A stretch of 64,000 bases of DNA from Sphingobacterium detergens (GCF_003610355.1 NZ_RAPY01000002.1:620001-684000), one strand, 5' to 3'; positions 9,340-19,498 are shown, numbered from the stretch's first letter. The notes: generated by a model not told the origin, from the sequence alone. Numbers and translations are program-made.

Positions 9340-9693
9340 TTAGTTCGTTACATTGACGATATACCAGACATTCAATTCGCCGGACTGTATGGTAACGGTA
9401 TCTCTGCCAACGCTCAGGCCGGTAATCAGCCCTGTCGTACTATAGCTGGCAATTTCTGGATGTTTGTTGCTGTACGTGGCCGTGGTTACGGTACGGTTTC
9501 CAGGATTGACTGCCAGATTGATCTGCAGCGGTGTTCCGATTTTAACGGGAATCTGCATAAATCCTCCCGAAAGTATAGCTTCCCTTACGGTTAAATTGTC
9601 TTTGATGGGACCAAGGTCTTTTTTGCAGGAATGTAAACCCAGGCTTCCGCACAGACAGACTATTAACAGGTATATATTTGATCTAATTTTCAT
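9340..9693 (-). CDS. Small lipoprotein with bacterial Ig-like (Big_2-like) domain
   Basis: The chosen start gives a 117-residue protein with a clean lipoprotein signal (MKIRSNIYLL... LHSC, Cys near residue 21). Residues about 45-117 show the pattern of Big_2-type domains (ATYSNKHPEIASYSTTGLITGL, then GRDTVTI). It probably sits at the cell surface as an accessory glycan-binding or spacer protein of the SusC/SusD complex; this role is inferred from position. An alternative in-frame ATG eight codons upstream (9715-9717) overlaps the SusD stop codon by one base (TAATG) and would give MRIKRNNI before the same signal peptide. The gene is clearly translationally close to SusD and is the last of its operon. 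Confidence 0.8.
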   Translation of the reverse strand: MKIRSNIYLLIVCLCGSLGLHSCKKDLGPIKDNLTVREAILSGGFMQIPVKIGTPLQINLAVNPGNRTVTTATYSNKHPEIASYSTTGLITGLSVGRDTVTIQSGELNVWYIVNVTN

Positions 9694-9716
9694 AATGTTG
9701 TTTCTTTTTATCCTCA

Positions 9717-11672
9717 TTATTTTGCGCCCAACCATCCCGGATTCTGAACCAGCTGATTGCCCTCCAGGGTCAGGTCGTATAAAGGTAAGGGCCAATAATA
9801 GCGGTAATCTGCCCATAGCGCAGTACCATTGCTGATGTTTGCACTTCTTGGATAGGCGATAATAAATCCATTGTTATCCAAAAAGATATCTTTATTGACT
9901 TCTTCTTTTAAGGCAATAATCGGTTTGGCGGTATGTGTACCATCGTATAGTTTTCCTTTTTCGGCTGTAAATTTCATTCCACGTAGGGGAACGGTCATCA
10001 GATTGCCGGCTTTCCAGCGCATCAGGTCTTCGTAACGACGGTCTTCCAAGACCATTTCTACGCGACGTTCACGTCTGATTTCACGGATGATGGGGCTAAC
10101 GGCATAATCAAGTTTGGTGGCATAGATCTCATCAAGCCTAGGGTCTGCCGGCGGGTTGCCAAGCTCTAATTTGCTGCCTGGATATTTTGCAAAATCAAAT
10201 CCTGCGCGCTGGCGCAACAGGTTAATCGTCCGGTCTAGATCATTCTGGGTCAGCGTACCTAAGATTGCTTTTGCTTCGGCCAACATCAGCAGCACTTCGC
10301 CGTAGCGGAATTCAATGGCCGTTTGCTGGCCATTTGTTGTCGCTTCATTTTCGGGCCGATCACCCATCCAGTGTTTAATGGGAAGGTAGCCCGTTACTGT
10401 CGTGCCGCCACCTACATTATAGGACAGTCGGGGATAGGTAATCCCATTTTTTTCGAGGCTGGTGGTTCCATCCGTTCTGTTAAACAGGGAGCGGTTTTCA
10501 CCAGGATAATTAATGGTTTGCTTCAGGCGTGGATCGCGGTTTTCAAGTTCGGACCATAGCCCGTCATATCCTTTGAATAGGGGGTTGGCGGTGTAGTTGC
10601 TGGCTGATCCCGAAGAATAAATCGGTTTGCCGTCGATACATAGATACTCGTCTACGAGACCTCGTGTGGCCCCGCCTGCTGGCCGTGCGCCCGAAAGACT
10701 GTTGTTCTGGTCCCAATAACGTTGGGTCGCATGGCCTACCACAGTACCATCGTATACCCGGGCCAGGATTGCTTCTTTGTTACCGTCCGAAGTTGGGTCT
10801 TTCTTGAAAGTAAACATTTTCCAATAGGGGCTGTCACCTGTGGCATAGAGCTGATAACGTCCGCTGGCGATGATTTTTTCGCAGGCATCCACAGATGCTT
10901 CCAGGAAAGATTTTGCTGTACTTTGTAAGGACAATTCGTTATGATACGTGCGGAAGGAGCCTTCGAACAGACCTATCCGCGCTTTTAAAAACAAGGCCAT
11001 GTCCTGATTAATACGTCCATCCGGACGACCGTTAATGCCTTCTAGCCCGGCTATGGCCATATCGATAGTCTTCATCAGGGAGTCGGCAACCACGGTGCGC
11101 TTGTCCCGGGGTTTGTACAATTCCTTGCTGTCGATATTGAGGTCACTGGAAAGCCAGGGCACATCACCAAACAGCATAAGTTTGCGGTAATAATCCATGG
11201 ATTTAAAGAAATAGGCTTCCCCGATATATTTGTTCAGCCGGGTAATGTCATTATTGACCGCGGGCAAAGCGTTTGTATAGTGTTGGATAAAATAATTGAC
11301 CGAACGCAGGTTTTCCCATGTCCAATCGACCGAGGCGCCTGCATTTGGTGGAATAAAGGTGTTGTCCAACATACGGTCGATATTGCCATAGCGGACCATA
11401 TTGTCGGTCATAAAATCGCTGGCTAGCAAATGGCTGCCGCCGACAACATTGGGATTGACTTTGGCATCTGCCCAGCCCGTACCATGCCCTAGAATATAAC
11501 TGGCATAAAGGTTATTCAGGTATAAAGTTAATTCCGTCTCAGTACGTAATGAGTTGTCCCGCGATAGATCGGTTTCAGGACTTAGTTGTAAAAATTTATC
11601 GTTACAGGATTGGGTCAACAACAGGGATGTTGCGGCAGCCATGACCATGAATCTGAATATGTTCTTTTTCAT
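9717..11672 (-). CDS. SusD/RagB-family nutrient-binding outer-membrane lipoprotein
   Basis: This 651-residue protein has a lipoprotein signal ending LLLTQSC (Cys23) and the full SusD layout. The N-terminal helices include YIGEAYFFKSMDYYRKLMLFGDVPW. The LRQRAGF and IRRERRVEMVLEDRRYEDLMRWKAG segments near residues 500-570 are hallmarks of the family, and the chain ends YYWPLPLYDLTLEGNQLVQNPGW. It is the surface lid of the adjacent SusC, whose stop codon lies 10 bases upstream. At about 650 residues it belongs to the large SusD type seen with complex carbohydrate ligands. It is the fourth gene of the sigma/FecR/SusC/SusD operon. Substrate is not predictable. Confidence 0.97.
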   Translation of the reverse strand: MKKNIFRFMVMAAATSLLLTQSCNDKFLQLSPETDLSRDNSLRTETELTLYLNNLYASYILGHGTGWADAKVNPNVVGGSHLLASDFMTDNMVRYGNIDRMLDNTFIPPNAGASVDWTWENLRSVNYFIQHYTNALPAVNNDITRLNKYIGEAYFFKSMDYYRKLMLFGDVPWLSSDLNIDSKELYKPRDKRTVVADSLMKTIDMAIAGLEGINGRPDGRINQDMALFLKARIGLFEGSFRTYHNELSLQSTAKSFLEASVDACEKIIASGRYQLYATGDSPYWKMFTFKKDPTSDGNKEAILARVYDGTVVGHATQRYWDQNNSLSGARPAGGATRGLVDEYLCIDGKPIYSSGSASNYTANPLFKGYDGLWSELENRDPRLKQTINYPGENRSLFNRTDGTTSLEKNGITYPRLSYNVGGGTTVTGYLPIKHWMGDRPENEATTNGQQTAIEFRYGEVLLMLAEAKAILGTLTQNDLDRTINLLRQRAGFDFAKYPGSKLELGNPPADPRLDEIYATKLDYAVSPIIREIRRERRVEMVLEDRRYEDLMRWKAGNLMTVPLRGMKFTAEKGKLYDGTHTAKPIIALKEEVNKDIFLDNNGFIIAYPRSANISNGTALWADYRYYWPLPLYDLTLEGNQLVQNPGWLGAK

Positions 11673-11682
11673 AATAGTTTAG

Positions 11683-14600
11683 TTAGAAGACAATTTGAGC
11701 ACCAAAAGCAATAGACCGCTTTTGTGGATAATCGGCAGAGATCTGGTCGACATCAAAAATTGCAGGTATTTTTGTGACTTCAAAGATATTGTAACCGGCA
11801 AGTGTGAAGCGTAATCGCTCGACGCCAAATCGTTTGGTCAGCTGATTGGGCAAGGTATAGCCCAATACCGCCTGTTTCAGTCTGAGGTAGGCGCCATTGA
11901 TCAGGTACCGGTCCTGCACGTTTACAGAGTTTACAGATAAGCCATACATCGGAAACTCCGCATCGGTACGCTCAGGCGTCCAGGAACGTTCGTACATCCA
12001 TTTTGACCCGGCGCCACCGCCCCAGTAGGATGATAAGCCGGCCCAGATATCACGCTTGAGTACACCCTGGAACAAGAAATCAAGATCGAAATTTTTGTAC
12101 TGCACATTTCCGGTGATACCAAAGCGATAACGTGGTGTGGAATTTCCGATGACAACACGGTCACCCGGGTTGGCCAGGGTATTCAATCCGGCATCTATTT
12201 TACCGTCCGGAATCCCTTCGGGGCCGCCAAGATCCTGATACCAGATATAACCCGGAAAAACGTTGCCCTGATTAGCTCCATTGTAGATCCAATTGCCATT
12301 GCTTGCGTTTCGTCCAGCAAAATCGCCTTCCTGCAGTATGCCGCCGGTACGGTATCCCCATATTTCACCGATTGTTTTACCGTCATACATCACCTCTCTA
12401 CCTTGAGGATTTGTAATCATCATCGTGGTATTGGCAGCATAATGCTGTACTTTGGTCAGATAGTCAGATAGGTTAAGGCCTACACGATAGCGGAGGTCGC
12501 TGTTAATTGTCTGCTTCCAAAGGAAAGAAAGCTCGAAGCCTTTTGTCTCGAGTATCCCTGAATTTTCCAAAGGTGCGGCAGTCCCCAATGTCGTCGGAAA
12601 TGAAGCGCTGCCATCGGTCAGGATATCGGTGGTCTTCCGGTTGTAATATTCAAAGGTAACATCCAAGCGATTTTTGAGAAATGTACCATCCAAGCCGATA
12701 TTCCAGGTTCTGGCTTTCTCGAAGGTCAGGTAAGGTGATACCAGTCCCGGCGGGTTGATATAGACGATCTGTTGCCCATTGATTAGATAAGGAGCCTTTC
12801 CCGTAGCCATTGTTGCCTGATATGGATAGATGGATGAGGGCTGATTGCCCAGTTTTCCCCAGCTTCCGCGCAGTTTAAGTTCGTTGAGCCAACTTTTTGT
12901 ACTTTCCATAAAATTCTCCTGCGATATCCGCCATCCTGCCGAGAAGGAAGGGAATGTTACAAATCGGTCTTTTTCAGTAAACTTCGCACTGCCATCATAG
13001 CGGAGATTGCTCTCAAAAAAATACTTTTCGGCGAAGTTGTAGTTCACACGTCCGAATATGGCACGTCCAGCTAGTGTATATGCATTTCGGGATACGGTAT
13101 GTAAAGATGGATCCTCCGCAGCATCAGGGTTCTGTATATCTGGAGAAATCAATTTTCGGAATGTATTGGTGATCTGATTAAATTTAGTCTGATCCTGATT
13201 GTAACCAACTACAGTGGAAAAATTATGTTTCTCGGCCCAGGTCTTCTTATAATCAGCATAGATATTAATGAGGTATTTATTAGTGTTGTTGTTGTCAAAA
13301 TAGGCGCGGTTCTCTGCGGCTTCGGCCTGCTGGGAGGTATATTGCCAGGAGTCCACGACTTGGTTGAACTTGGGACTGTACCGGCTCAGGCTGTAAGACT
13401 GCGGCTGATAGCTGAGGTCTGCCTTTAGTTTCAGGGCATTCGGTATCAATGTAAATTCGGGCGAGATCAATAGCGATACCCTTCTATCCGTGGACTGATT
13501 GTTGGCCCCATAGCTCAGCCAGGCCAGGATATTATCGGTATAGGTATTGGGTAAAGGATCATTCGGCCCAGTCTGGATAGGCATATTGATATTTTTGTTC
13601 GTCTCACCCATCATGGCAGCCCATATACTTCCTTTACCACCAACGATGTAAGGGCTATTGAAATTTGTCTGGTCAAAACCGATCTTTCCAAAAACACTGA
13701 ACCAATTGTTCACCTTGGCATTGATATTCATCAGGGCATTGTAGCGTTTCAATTTGTCGGTGTTGATCTTGTACATTCCCGATTGATTCTGTAGGCCTCC
13801 GGAAATATAGTAGTTAATGGATTCGGCACCACCACTAAGATTGAGGGTATGTTTTTGCATCGGTGTCCATTTTTTGACCGCTTCCTCAAAGGGATTGACA
13901 TTGGCTACCCAAATGATGCTGTTTCCCTCCTGATACCACGCATTTTCAGGCGTAGGATTATCCATATACTTTTGGATCATCTCCAGTTTTTTTTCATCTG
14001 CAGTGCCGGGCTTGCCATTTGTCCATAATGTTCTGTCCATGCCTGATTTTTGGATTTCATAGGCATTGAGGATATCGGGAAGCCCCGATGGCGTATCAAA
14101 ATTGGAGTCGAAGTTGTACGCTATTTTGCCTTTCTGATTGAACTCCCCTCGTTTGGTACGGACCAAAATTACCCCATAGGCAGCTTTGGTACCATAGATC
14201 GCTGCGGCAGATGCATCTTTGACAAAAGACATGTCCATGATGTCATTCGGATTGAGCTGATTGAGGGCACCTGTGGTGCTCTCAATCCCATCAATGATGA
14301 TCAAAGGGTCGCCATTAACGGATTCAAAGACCTGCGTATTCGCATTATAATTCATGGAGGTACCACCCCGTAGGTTAAATCCTGGTGTGCTGTTTGGCGA
14401 ACCGTTTCCAAAGGTAATGTTCAGGTTGGGGACAAGGCCCTGTAAAGCCTGACCGATATTGGCAACCGGCCGATTTTCAAAAGCCTCCTTGCCGACATGC
14501 GCAATGGCCCCTGTTAAATTGACTTTCTTTTGTGTACCAAAGCCGACAACCACAACTTCCTCCAGTGCGCTGTCGTTTTCTTCTAACGATATGGCTAAAT

Positions 14601-15213
14601 CGCTTGCCGCCGTACTGTTGAATTTTATGGTCTGCGGTTTGAAGGAAAGGTGGGAAATTGTCAGTGTACCCTCTGCGGATGAAGATTTAAGTGAAAAGTT
14701 ACCCTGGCTATCCGAAGATGTTCTGGTCGTAGTTCCATTTAAGCTTATCGTTGCATTTTCAATAGGGGCTCCGTCTTTTCTGGCAGTCAATCTGCCTCTA
14801 ATGCTGTATTGTTGTTGCTGTTGTACCTGGACAGTATTTTTTTGAGCACTTGGCAAGACAACAATATGTTTTTTGTGGATCTCAAACGCAACTGGCAGCT
14901 CGTCCGATAGTTCCTTAAGGACAGTTTCGAGCTCTTGATTGTTTGCATTGAGGCTCACCACCTTTAAGCCATTAAAGAGACTTTCGTCATAAAAGAAATG
15001 GTAGCCGGTCTGTTTCTTGATTTCTTGAAAGATAGTTTTCAGGTTCCCTTTGTTGACATGCATGGTGACCTGCTGTGCTTCTGTTTTACCATATACACCA
15101 TAAGTAAATAGTAAACCTAGAAATAAGGTGGCTTTGACCTTTTTCGAAATAAGGGGTGAAAAACGATGATCGGTCGTTCCTTTCCCGAAAAAGTAATTTT
15201 TGAAATTATTCAT
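11683..15213 (-). CDS. SusC/RagA-family TonB-dependent receptor with N-terminal STN signalling domain
   Basis: The 1176-residue outer-membrane receptor has an uncleaved-looking basic N-terminus and a signal segment (about 27-46). An STN domain follows at about 48-120 (VNKGNLKTIFQEIKKQTGYH). A carboxypeptidase-regulatory-like domain sits at about 136-212, then the TonB box/plug (EEVVVVGFGTQKKVNLTGAI, plug to about 335) and a 22-strand barrel ending in Phe. STN domains let a receptor report substrate binding to a FecR anti-sigma factor, and the FecR and ECF sigma genes lie directly upstream. So this receptor both imports a nutrient and signals its presence. The 146-base gap to FecR may hold a separate promoter. 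Confidence 0.98.
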   Translation of the reverse strand: MNNFKNYFFGKGTTDHRFSPLISKKVKATLFLGLLFTYGVYGKTEAQQVTMHVNKGNLKTIFQEIKKQTGYHFFYDESLFNGLKVVSLNANNQELETVLKELSDELPVAFEIHKKHIVVLPSAQKNTVQVQQQQQYSIRGRLTARKDGAPIENATISLNGTTTRTSSDSQGNFSLKSSSAEGTLTISHLSFKPQTIKFNSTAASDLAISLEENDSALEEVVVVGFGTQKKVNLTGAIAHVGKEAFENRPVANIGQALQGLVPNLNITFGNGSPNSTPGFNLRGGTSMNYNANTQVFESVNGDPLIIIDGIESTTGALNQLNPNDIMDMSFVKDASAAAIYGTKAAYGVILVRTKRGEFNQKGKIAYNFDSNFDTPSGLPDILNAYEIQKSGMDRTLWTNGKPGTADEKKLEMIQKYMDNPTPENAWYQEGNSIIWVANVNPFEEAVKKWTPMQKHTLNLSGGAESINYYISGGLQNQSGMYKINTDKLKRYNALMNINAKVNNWFSVFGKIGFDQTNFNSPYIVGGKGSIWAAMMGETNKNINMPIQTGPNDPLPNTYTDNILAWLSYGANNQSTDRRVSLLISPEFTLIPNALKLKADLSYQPQSYSLSRYSPKFNQVVDSWQYTSQQAEAAENRAYFDNNNTNKYLINIYADYKKTWAEKHNFSTVVGYNQDQTKFNQITNTFRKLISPDIQNPDAAEDPSLHTVSRNAYTLAGRAIFGRVNYNFAEKYFFESNLRYDGSAKFTEKDRFVTFPSFSAGWRISQENFMESTKSWLNELKLRGSWGKLGNQPSSIYPYQATMATGKAPYLINGQQIVYINPPGLVSPYLTFEKARTWNIGLDGTFLKNRLDVTFEYYNRKTTDILTDGSASFPTTLGTAAPLENSGILETKGFELSFLWKQTINSDLRYRVGLNLSDYLTKVQHYAANTTMMITNPQGREVMYDGKTIGEIWGYRTGGILQEGDFAGRNASNGNWIYNGANQGNVFPGYIWYQDLGGPEGIPDGKIDAGLNTLANPGDRVVIGNSTPRYRFGITGNVQYKNFDLDFLFQGVLKRDIWAGLSSYWGGGAGSKWMYERSWTPERTDAEFPMYGLSVNSVNVQDRYLINGAYLRLKQAVLGYTLPNQLTKRFGVERLRFTLAGYNIFEVTKIPAIFDVDQISADYPQKRSIAFGAQIVF

Positions 15214-15359
15214 ATTTATCAGTAATAGGATTGGTTTTTGTGGTTTTAATTCAGGTACTTATGCACCCTTGGTCAGCACCGTATAACTCGGTAGTGCTAA
15301 GTTTGGTCGAGTAAATATTTAGATCATAGATTGGTCCTCCTTTAGTAATTGTTTGTCTT

Positions 15360-16553
15360 TTAATTCTTATTCTTTACGGTCACGGTTTTTTGGTCAATGA
15401 CGAATTCAACTCCGGCACCACGTTTTATTAATTCCAGGGCTTCGGCCAGGCTGACGCTTCGGCTAATGCTTCCGCCAAAGGTTTTCTTGGTGATCTGACC
15501 CTGATAAATGACTTTAATATCATACCATCGCGCCAGTTGCTCCATAATATCCTGTATCTTGTCATGCTCGAAATAGAAGTAACCCTGCTGCCAAGCGGTT
15601 TCTTTTTCAATATTCGCTTGGGAAATGCGCATGTCACTGCCATCAAATTCAGCTTTTTGCCCAGGGATTAGCTGTTTTGTTGTCTTGTTTTTATTGGTCA
15701 GTTGAATACTGCCATTGATCAGTGTGACATTGGATGAGCTACTGTTGTATGCCGTTAGATTGAAAGCGGTGCCTAAAACTTTGATGTCACCATGAGCAGT
15801 ACGGACAATAAATGGTCGATTTTTTTCGTGCGCCACCTCAAAGTAAGCTTCCCCACGCAGTTCTACCTGTCGGATCGATTTGCCGAAGGCCAAAGGGTAA
15901 CTCAGCTCCGATGCGGAATTGACCCAGACTTTGGTGCCATCGGGCAGTACCATCCGGTAGAATCCGGATGCTGGCACTGTCAAGGTATTTTTTAAGGTAG
16001 CAAGTTCTGCCAGCTCGCTGTTTTGTTTGTAATGCAGTTGTCCATCGCTAATCTGGAGCTGTTCACCATTTTTTTCTTGCAGGGTGGCTTGTTCGTGCGA
16101 TAGTGCGATGGTTTTACCATCGGAAAGTGTCAGTGTAGCCTTCTGTCCGCCGGGTAAAACATCATTTTTATAATGATACACCTGATCGGCAACAATCTGC
16201 TTATCCCGATGTGTCGTATTCAGGAGCAGCGCGGCGCCAATAATGACGAGCAGACTGGCAGCTATACCCACGTAGATTTTTAGGTTTCGGATGCTGCGAA
16301 TGCCGACTGGTCGGATTGCGGTTTTGGCAGGTTCGTAGGTTAGTATTTTAGCTCTTGCCTGATCGAGGTCAAGACTATTCCAAAACTGGGCATCGCTGGA
16401 CTTGACACCTTGACTGGTATATTTCTCCCATTGATCGCGCAAGGTAGGATCATCTTCAAAGATCTTTTGAAGGGACTGTATATCTGTCTGACTCAGTGTT
16501 CCACTAAAGTGCTTTACTAAGTAATCTACTAGTATAAATTGCTGATCCTTCAT
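15360..16553 (-). CDS. FecR-family anti-sigma factor
   Basis: I use the ATG at 16551-16553 (MKDQQFILVDYLVKHF); an in-frame TTG three codons earlier is less likely. The 397-residue protein has a cytoplasmic N-terminal helix bundle that would bind the sigma factor and one membrane helix (about 92-112, IYVGIAASLLVIIGAALLL). The periplasmic FecR domain lies at about 185-300 (PDGTKVWVNSASELSYP, GEAYFEVAHEKNRPFIVRT). A C-terminal STN-like/DUF4974 segment follows at about 318-395. By analogy with FecR it holds the sigma factor inactive until the STN domain of the adjacent SusC signals substrate. It is the second gene after the sigma factor, 85 bases downstream. Confidence 0.96.
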   Translation of the reverse strand: MKDQQFILVDYLVKHFSGTLSQTDIQSLQKIFEDDPTLRDQWEKYTSQGVKSSDAQFWNSLDLDQARAKILTYEPAKTAIRPVGIRSIRNLKIYVGIAASLLVIIGAALLLNTTHRDKQIVADQVYHYKNDVLPGGQKATLTLSDGKTIALSHEQATLQEKNGEQLQISDGQLHYKQNSELAELATLKNTLTVPASGFYRMVLPDGTKVWVNSASELSYPLAFGKSIRQVELRGEAYFEVAHEKNRPFIVRTAHGDIKVLGTAFNLTAYNSSSSNVTLINGSIQLTNKNKTTKQLIPGQKAEFDGSDMRISQANIEKETAWQQGYFYFEHDKIQDIMEQLARWYDIKVIYQGQITKKTFGGSISRSVSLAEALELIKRGAGVEFVIDQKTVTVKNKN

Positions 16554-16638
16554 GTTCTTCAATCGGTTGTTTGATTAAAAGAGCCACAAGGGATGTAAAA
16601 GGATGGAAGGAAAAATGAAGAAAAATTATAAGATGTTG

Positions 16639-17187
16639 TTAGTCAGGTAATAAAAATAATAGGAGTGCTAGCATCCGGCTATCCAGACGCGTGCGTAAAA
16701 GCTGTATCGCTCTTTTTTTCTGACTTTTGACGGTATTAATGGAAATGGTCAGGTTATTGGCAATTTCATCGTTGGAGAGCTTTTCAAAAATGGCCATATG
16801 CAGCACCTGCTTACAGCCCTGTGGCAATTGGTTGATCGCTTCCATCAGTTGGTTGATCACTTCGGCCTGCATCATGGCATCCATGATCGTCTGTTCTTCG
16901 ATCATGTCCTTATCGAGCTGATCGAAGTACTTGCTTTTTACTTTTTCGCTTCGGATCTGTTTGAGGCAGTTGTTTCGGACGGCAATAAAAAGATAGCCCT
17001 TGCGTGCACCCTCATCTTCGGGCAAGGCATTCCGCCCCTCACAGAGTCCAGCGAAAAAGCTCTGGACAATATCTTCAGCCAACGCTTCATCATGCAGTAT
17101 ATTGTTTGCAAACAGACAGAGCTGTTTGTAATACCGTTGAAAAAGCGATTCAATGTCATAAGGTAGAGATGTCTGCAAATTTTCCAA
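16639..17187 (-). CDS. ECF-type RNA polymerase sigma-70 factor (Bacteroidota expansion family)
   Basis: The 182-residue protein has sigma region 2 (about 10-75, ALAEDIVQSFFAGL) and region 4 (about 120-172, SNDEIANNLTISINTVKSQKKRA), with no region 3, as in ECF factors. It should direct transcription of the downstream FecR/SusC/SusD genes when released by FecR. The only start codons consistent with a full region 2 are TTG at 17185-17187 or the ATT five codons before it, because an in-frame TAA lies just upstream (17203-17205). No ATG is available, so a non-ATG start is needed, which may keep expression low. It is first in the operon, and the 247-base gap upstream is shared with the divergent gene at 17435. 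Confidence 0.95.
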   Translation of the reverse strand: MENLQTSLPYDIESLFQRYYKQLCLFANNILHDEALAEDIVQSFFAGLCEGRNALPEDEGARKGYLFIAVRNNCLKQIRSEKVKSKYFDQLDKDMIEEQTIMDAMMQAEVINQLMEAINQLPQGCKQVLHMAIFEKLSNDEIANNLTISINTVKSQKKRAIQLLRTRLDSRMLALLLFLLPD

Positions 17188-17434
17188 GTGATTTAAAATG
17201 TATTAAGCAATCGACATAATAGGAGCTCTTGGAGCATGGCATAAATATAGGAAAATATGCTAAACTTTTGAATCGGGAGAAAATTAGGCGTAGACAGTCG
17301 TGTTGGAATCAATCGGGGACATCAATATTTTTTTTAAGAGACTTCGTATGAATTTTATTAATTTTTGCATCATAGTAGTGGAGACCACATGACAGCTCCG
17401 TCTGATAATAAACTATTTACTTTGTTTTTTTGGA

Positions 17435-18277
17435 ATGAGAGCATTAAATACAAATAAGTCATCTATAAAAGTAGCGTTTTGGGTTATTTTTATTCTTTTT
17501 GGTTGTAACTCTGAAACTAAGCGACAGCAGTCAACCGCTAGAATCTTGCATAAGGTTCCTGCAAATGGAACCTACTTGAGGAACCCAGATAGCTCATTTC
17601 TTGTTGCAGTCGTTCAAGAATCAAATGCAATTTATTTATATAAGATAGGTCTAATGGACAGTGTTCATATCGTGAAATTCTTTGGCCAAAAAAGTAATGA
17701 TACCATTTTTATGGATTGGCGAGATTATCAGAAAGATCCGTATAATCCGAAAATAAGTTATATTGGAGGACAAGCTTATCCAATGTGGACTATTGCCAGG
17801 AAAAATAAAGAAAGCCCTAAAAACGATATAAAGGGATATTTTTCAATGGGAGAAATGATGAAAGATGCCGGGTTAGGTCCAAAAATTGAACAAATTTCCA
17901 ATGAGGATTTTTCTATGATATTGTCTCGTCAGCTAGAAAACAAGGTCGTTGACTTCAATAAGAATCAAATTGTATTTGATACTAAACATTTAAAAGGTCA
18001 GAAATATAGTTGTAATATGAGCATAAAATATAAAGATTTAGACTATGTATTTGATAATCCGTATGGAACAAATAATTTATTTTATCATCTTACAATTTCG
18101 CAAAATGGACAGGTCGTAAAATCTGATATCGATGATATGAAAAATACGAATCAAAATATGGAGCTGTTAAAAGCTGTTGCAGATAATTTAATTGGTAAAA
18201 AAATACAAATTTATACAATCTTAAACCTTCCTGTTTCAACTTGTATTCCTTGTGCGGTTAGGATACGGTTTGATTAA
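17435..18277 (+). CDS. Hypothetical lipoprotein, AT-rich
   Basis: The 280-residue protein has a long basic N-terminus, one hydrophobic segment and a lipobox-like ILFGC (Cys24), so it is probably a lipoprotein. No family was recognised. The body is beta-rich with two regions: one around 50-110 (RNPDSSFLVAVVQESNAIYLYK), the other a C-terminal part around 150-280 (MSIKYKDLDYVFDNPYG). A CIPC motif lies near the C-terminus. It is noticeably more AT-rich than the sigma and SusC genes beside it, which fits an acquired or fast-changing gene. It stands alone, divergent from the sigma operon, and converges on the leucine-rich-repeat gene. Confidence 0.8.
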   Translation: MRALNTNKSSIKVAFWVIFILFGCNSETKRQQSTARILHKVPANGTYLRNPDSSFLVAVVQESNAIYLYKIGLMDSVHIVKFFGQKSNDTIFMDWRDYQKDPYNPKISYIGGQAYPMWTIARKNKESPKNDIKGYFSMGEMMKDAGLGPKIEQISNEDFSMILSRQLENKVVDFNKNQIVFDTKHLKGQKYSCNMSIKYKDLDYVFDNPYGTNNLFYHLTISQNGQVVKSDIDDMKNTNQNMELLKAVADNLIGKKIQIYTILNLPVSTCIPCAVRIRFD

Positions 18278-18460
18278 ATTGGCTTGATCTTATGATGCGC
18301 TGTACCCTTTGCTTTTTTTGATCTGCTCAAGTACATATGCATAGATAAAAGGCAGGTAACTCTCGTTGTGTTTATTTATCTATTTGAATTGTATCAGAAT
18401 GGCGGCAGTCTAGCTTTTGACCGGGCTGCCTAAATATATCGTTGGCGGATCTTATGAATT

Positions 18461-19498
18461 TTAGTCATTCATGCCGTCATAATAGACATCTGTTTTGGTC
18501 AGGATATCCTGAATCTGTTCGTATTGTTTTTTAGTAAGACCTGTTTCCTCCAAGAAAAACAACCCACCGAATTTTATTTTTTTGACGGAAGCCAAAAACG
18601 GCTCCCATTGCAGGGGATTATTGGTAAAGGGGATATAGGTCAGTTTGGGATTTGATGCCAGTACTTCGGGAAAGGAAGTAAATTTGTTGTAGGAAAAATT
18701 AGCTTTTTCTAATTTTTTAAGTGTAGCAATAGATTTTGGCAGGGCAGATAGTTCTGCATTTTCTATACCGAGCTCTTTCAATTCGGGTAGTTGCTGAAAC
18801 AGATCAGGAAGCTCCGTTTGTTCTGGTTTACTTTTGTAATTGCGCGATAGATATAACACGGACAGTTTATTGAGGCTAAAGATTTCCTTTGGAAAGGCCG
18901 TAAACATATAGCTGTTCAGTCCGAGCTGCTGTAGATTTTTGAGCTGCGCAAATGATGCCGGTAATGTTGTCAACGGGTTGTTGCAATCGAAACCTTCAAG
19001 CGCGGTAAGATTGGAAATACTGGCCGGAAGTGTTGTTAACTGATTTTGCGTTAATGACAGCTTTTTCAATCGATGATTAGGCGTTTTGATTTCCGGAAAA
19101 GCTTCCAGTGCGAAATTGTTGATTGTCAAAACTTCCAATTGTGTGCCCTCATTCACAATCTTCTGTAGAAGGCTACTTTCGATCGTTTTTCCTGAGACCA
19201 TGGTACTAAAAGACAGTTCTTTCAAGGTCGATAGATCTGCATTTTTAAATTCTTCGATACCCTGGAGGTGTATTTCCTTTCCACCGGTTGTTGTGGCATG
19301 AATAGTAGGGGTACTCGTGGTAGGCATCGGCGCAGCAAAGACGGCAGGCTCAGAAGAGCCTTCTGTAACCGGGGTTGCTTCGATCACAGGGATCAACTCT
19401 ACTCGCTTAGGTTCTGGAAATTTTGCTTTCTTTTTCTTCTGAGCAGCCGCAGTAAGCGCGAGTATGGAGAGACTAAAAACGATAATATATTTTTTCAT
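18461..19498 (-). CDS. Exported leucine-rich-repeat protein
   Basis: I use the ATG at 19496-19498, which gives a proper signal peptide (MKKYIIVFSLSILALTAAAQ) and 345 residues; an in-frame ATG 14 codons upstream would bury it. After a Lys/Pro-rich linker, residues about 110-320 hold seven to eight leucine-rich repeats of the LxxLxLxxNxLxxLPxxI type (LKKLSLTQNQLTTLPASI, LKELGIENAELSALPKSI). LRR proteins of this kind bind other proteins; in this setting it should act in the periplasm or at the surface. No catalytic domain is present. It stands alone, so neither partner nor regulation can be deduced. Confidence 0.9.
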   Translation of the reverse strand: MKKYIIVFSLSILALTAAAQKKKKAKFPEPKRVELIPVIEATPVTEGSSEPAVFAAPMPTTSTPTIHATTTGGKEIHLQGIEEFKNADLSTLKELSFSTMVSGKTIESSLLQKIVNEGTQLEVLTINNFALEAFPEIKTPNHRLKKLSLTQNQLTTLPASISNLTALEGFDCNNPLTTLPASFAQLKNLQQLGLNSYMFTAFPKEIFSLNKLSVLYLSRNYKSKPEQTELPDLFQQLPELKELGIENAELSALPKSIATLKKLEKANFSYNKFTSFPEVLASNPKLTYIPFTNNPLQWEPFLASVKKIKFGGLFFLEETGLTKKQYEQIQDILTKTDVYYDGMND

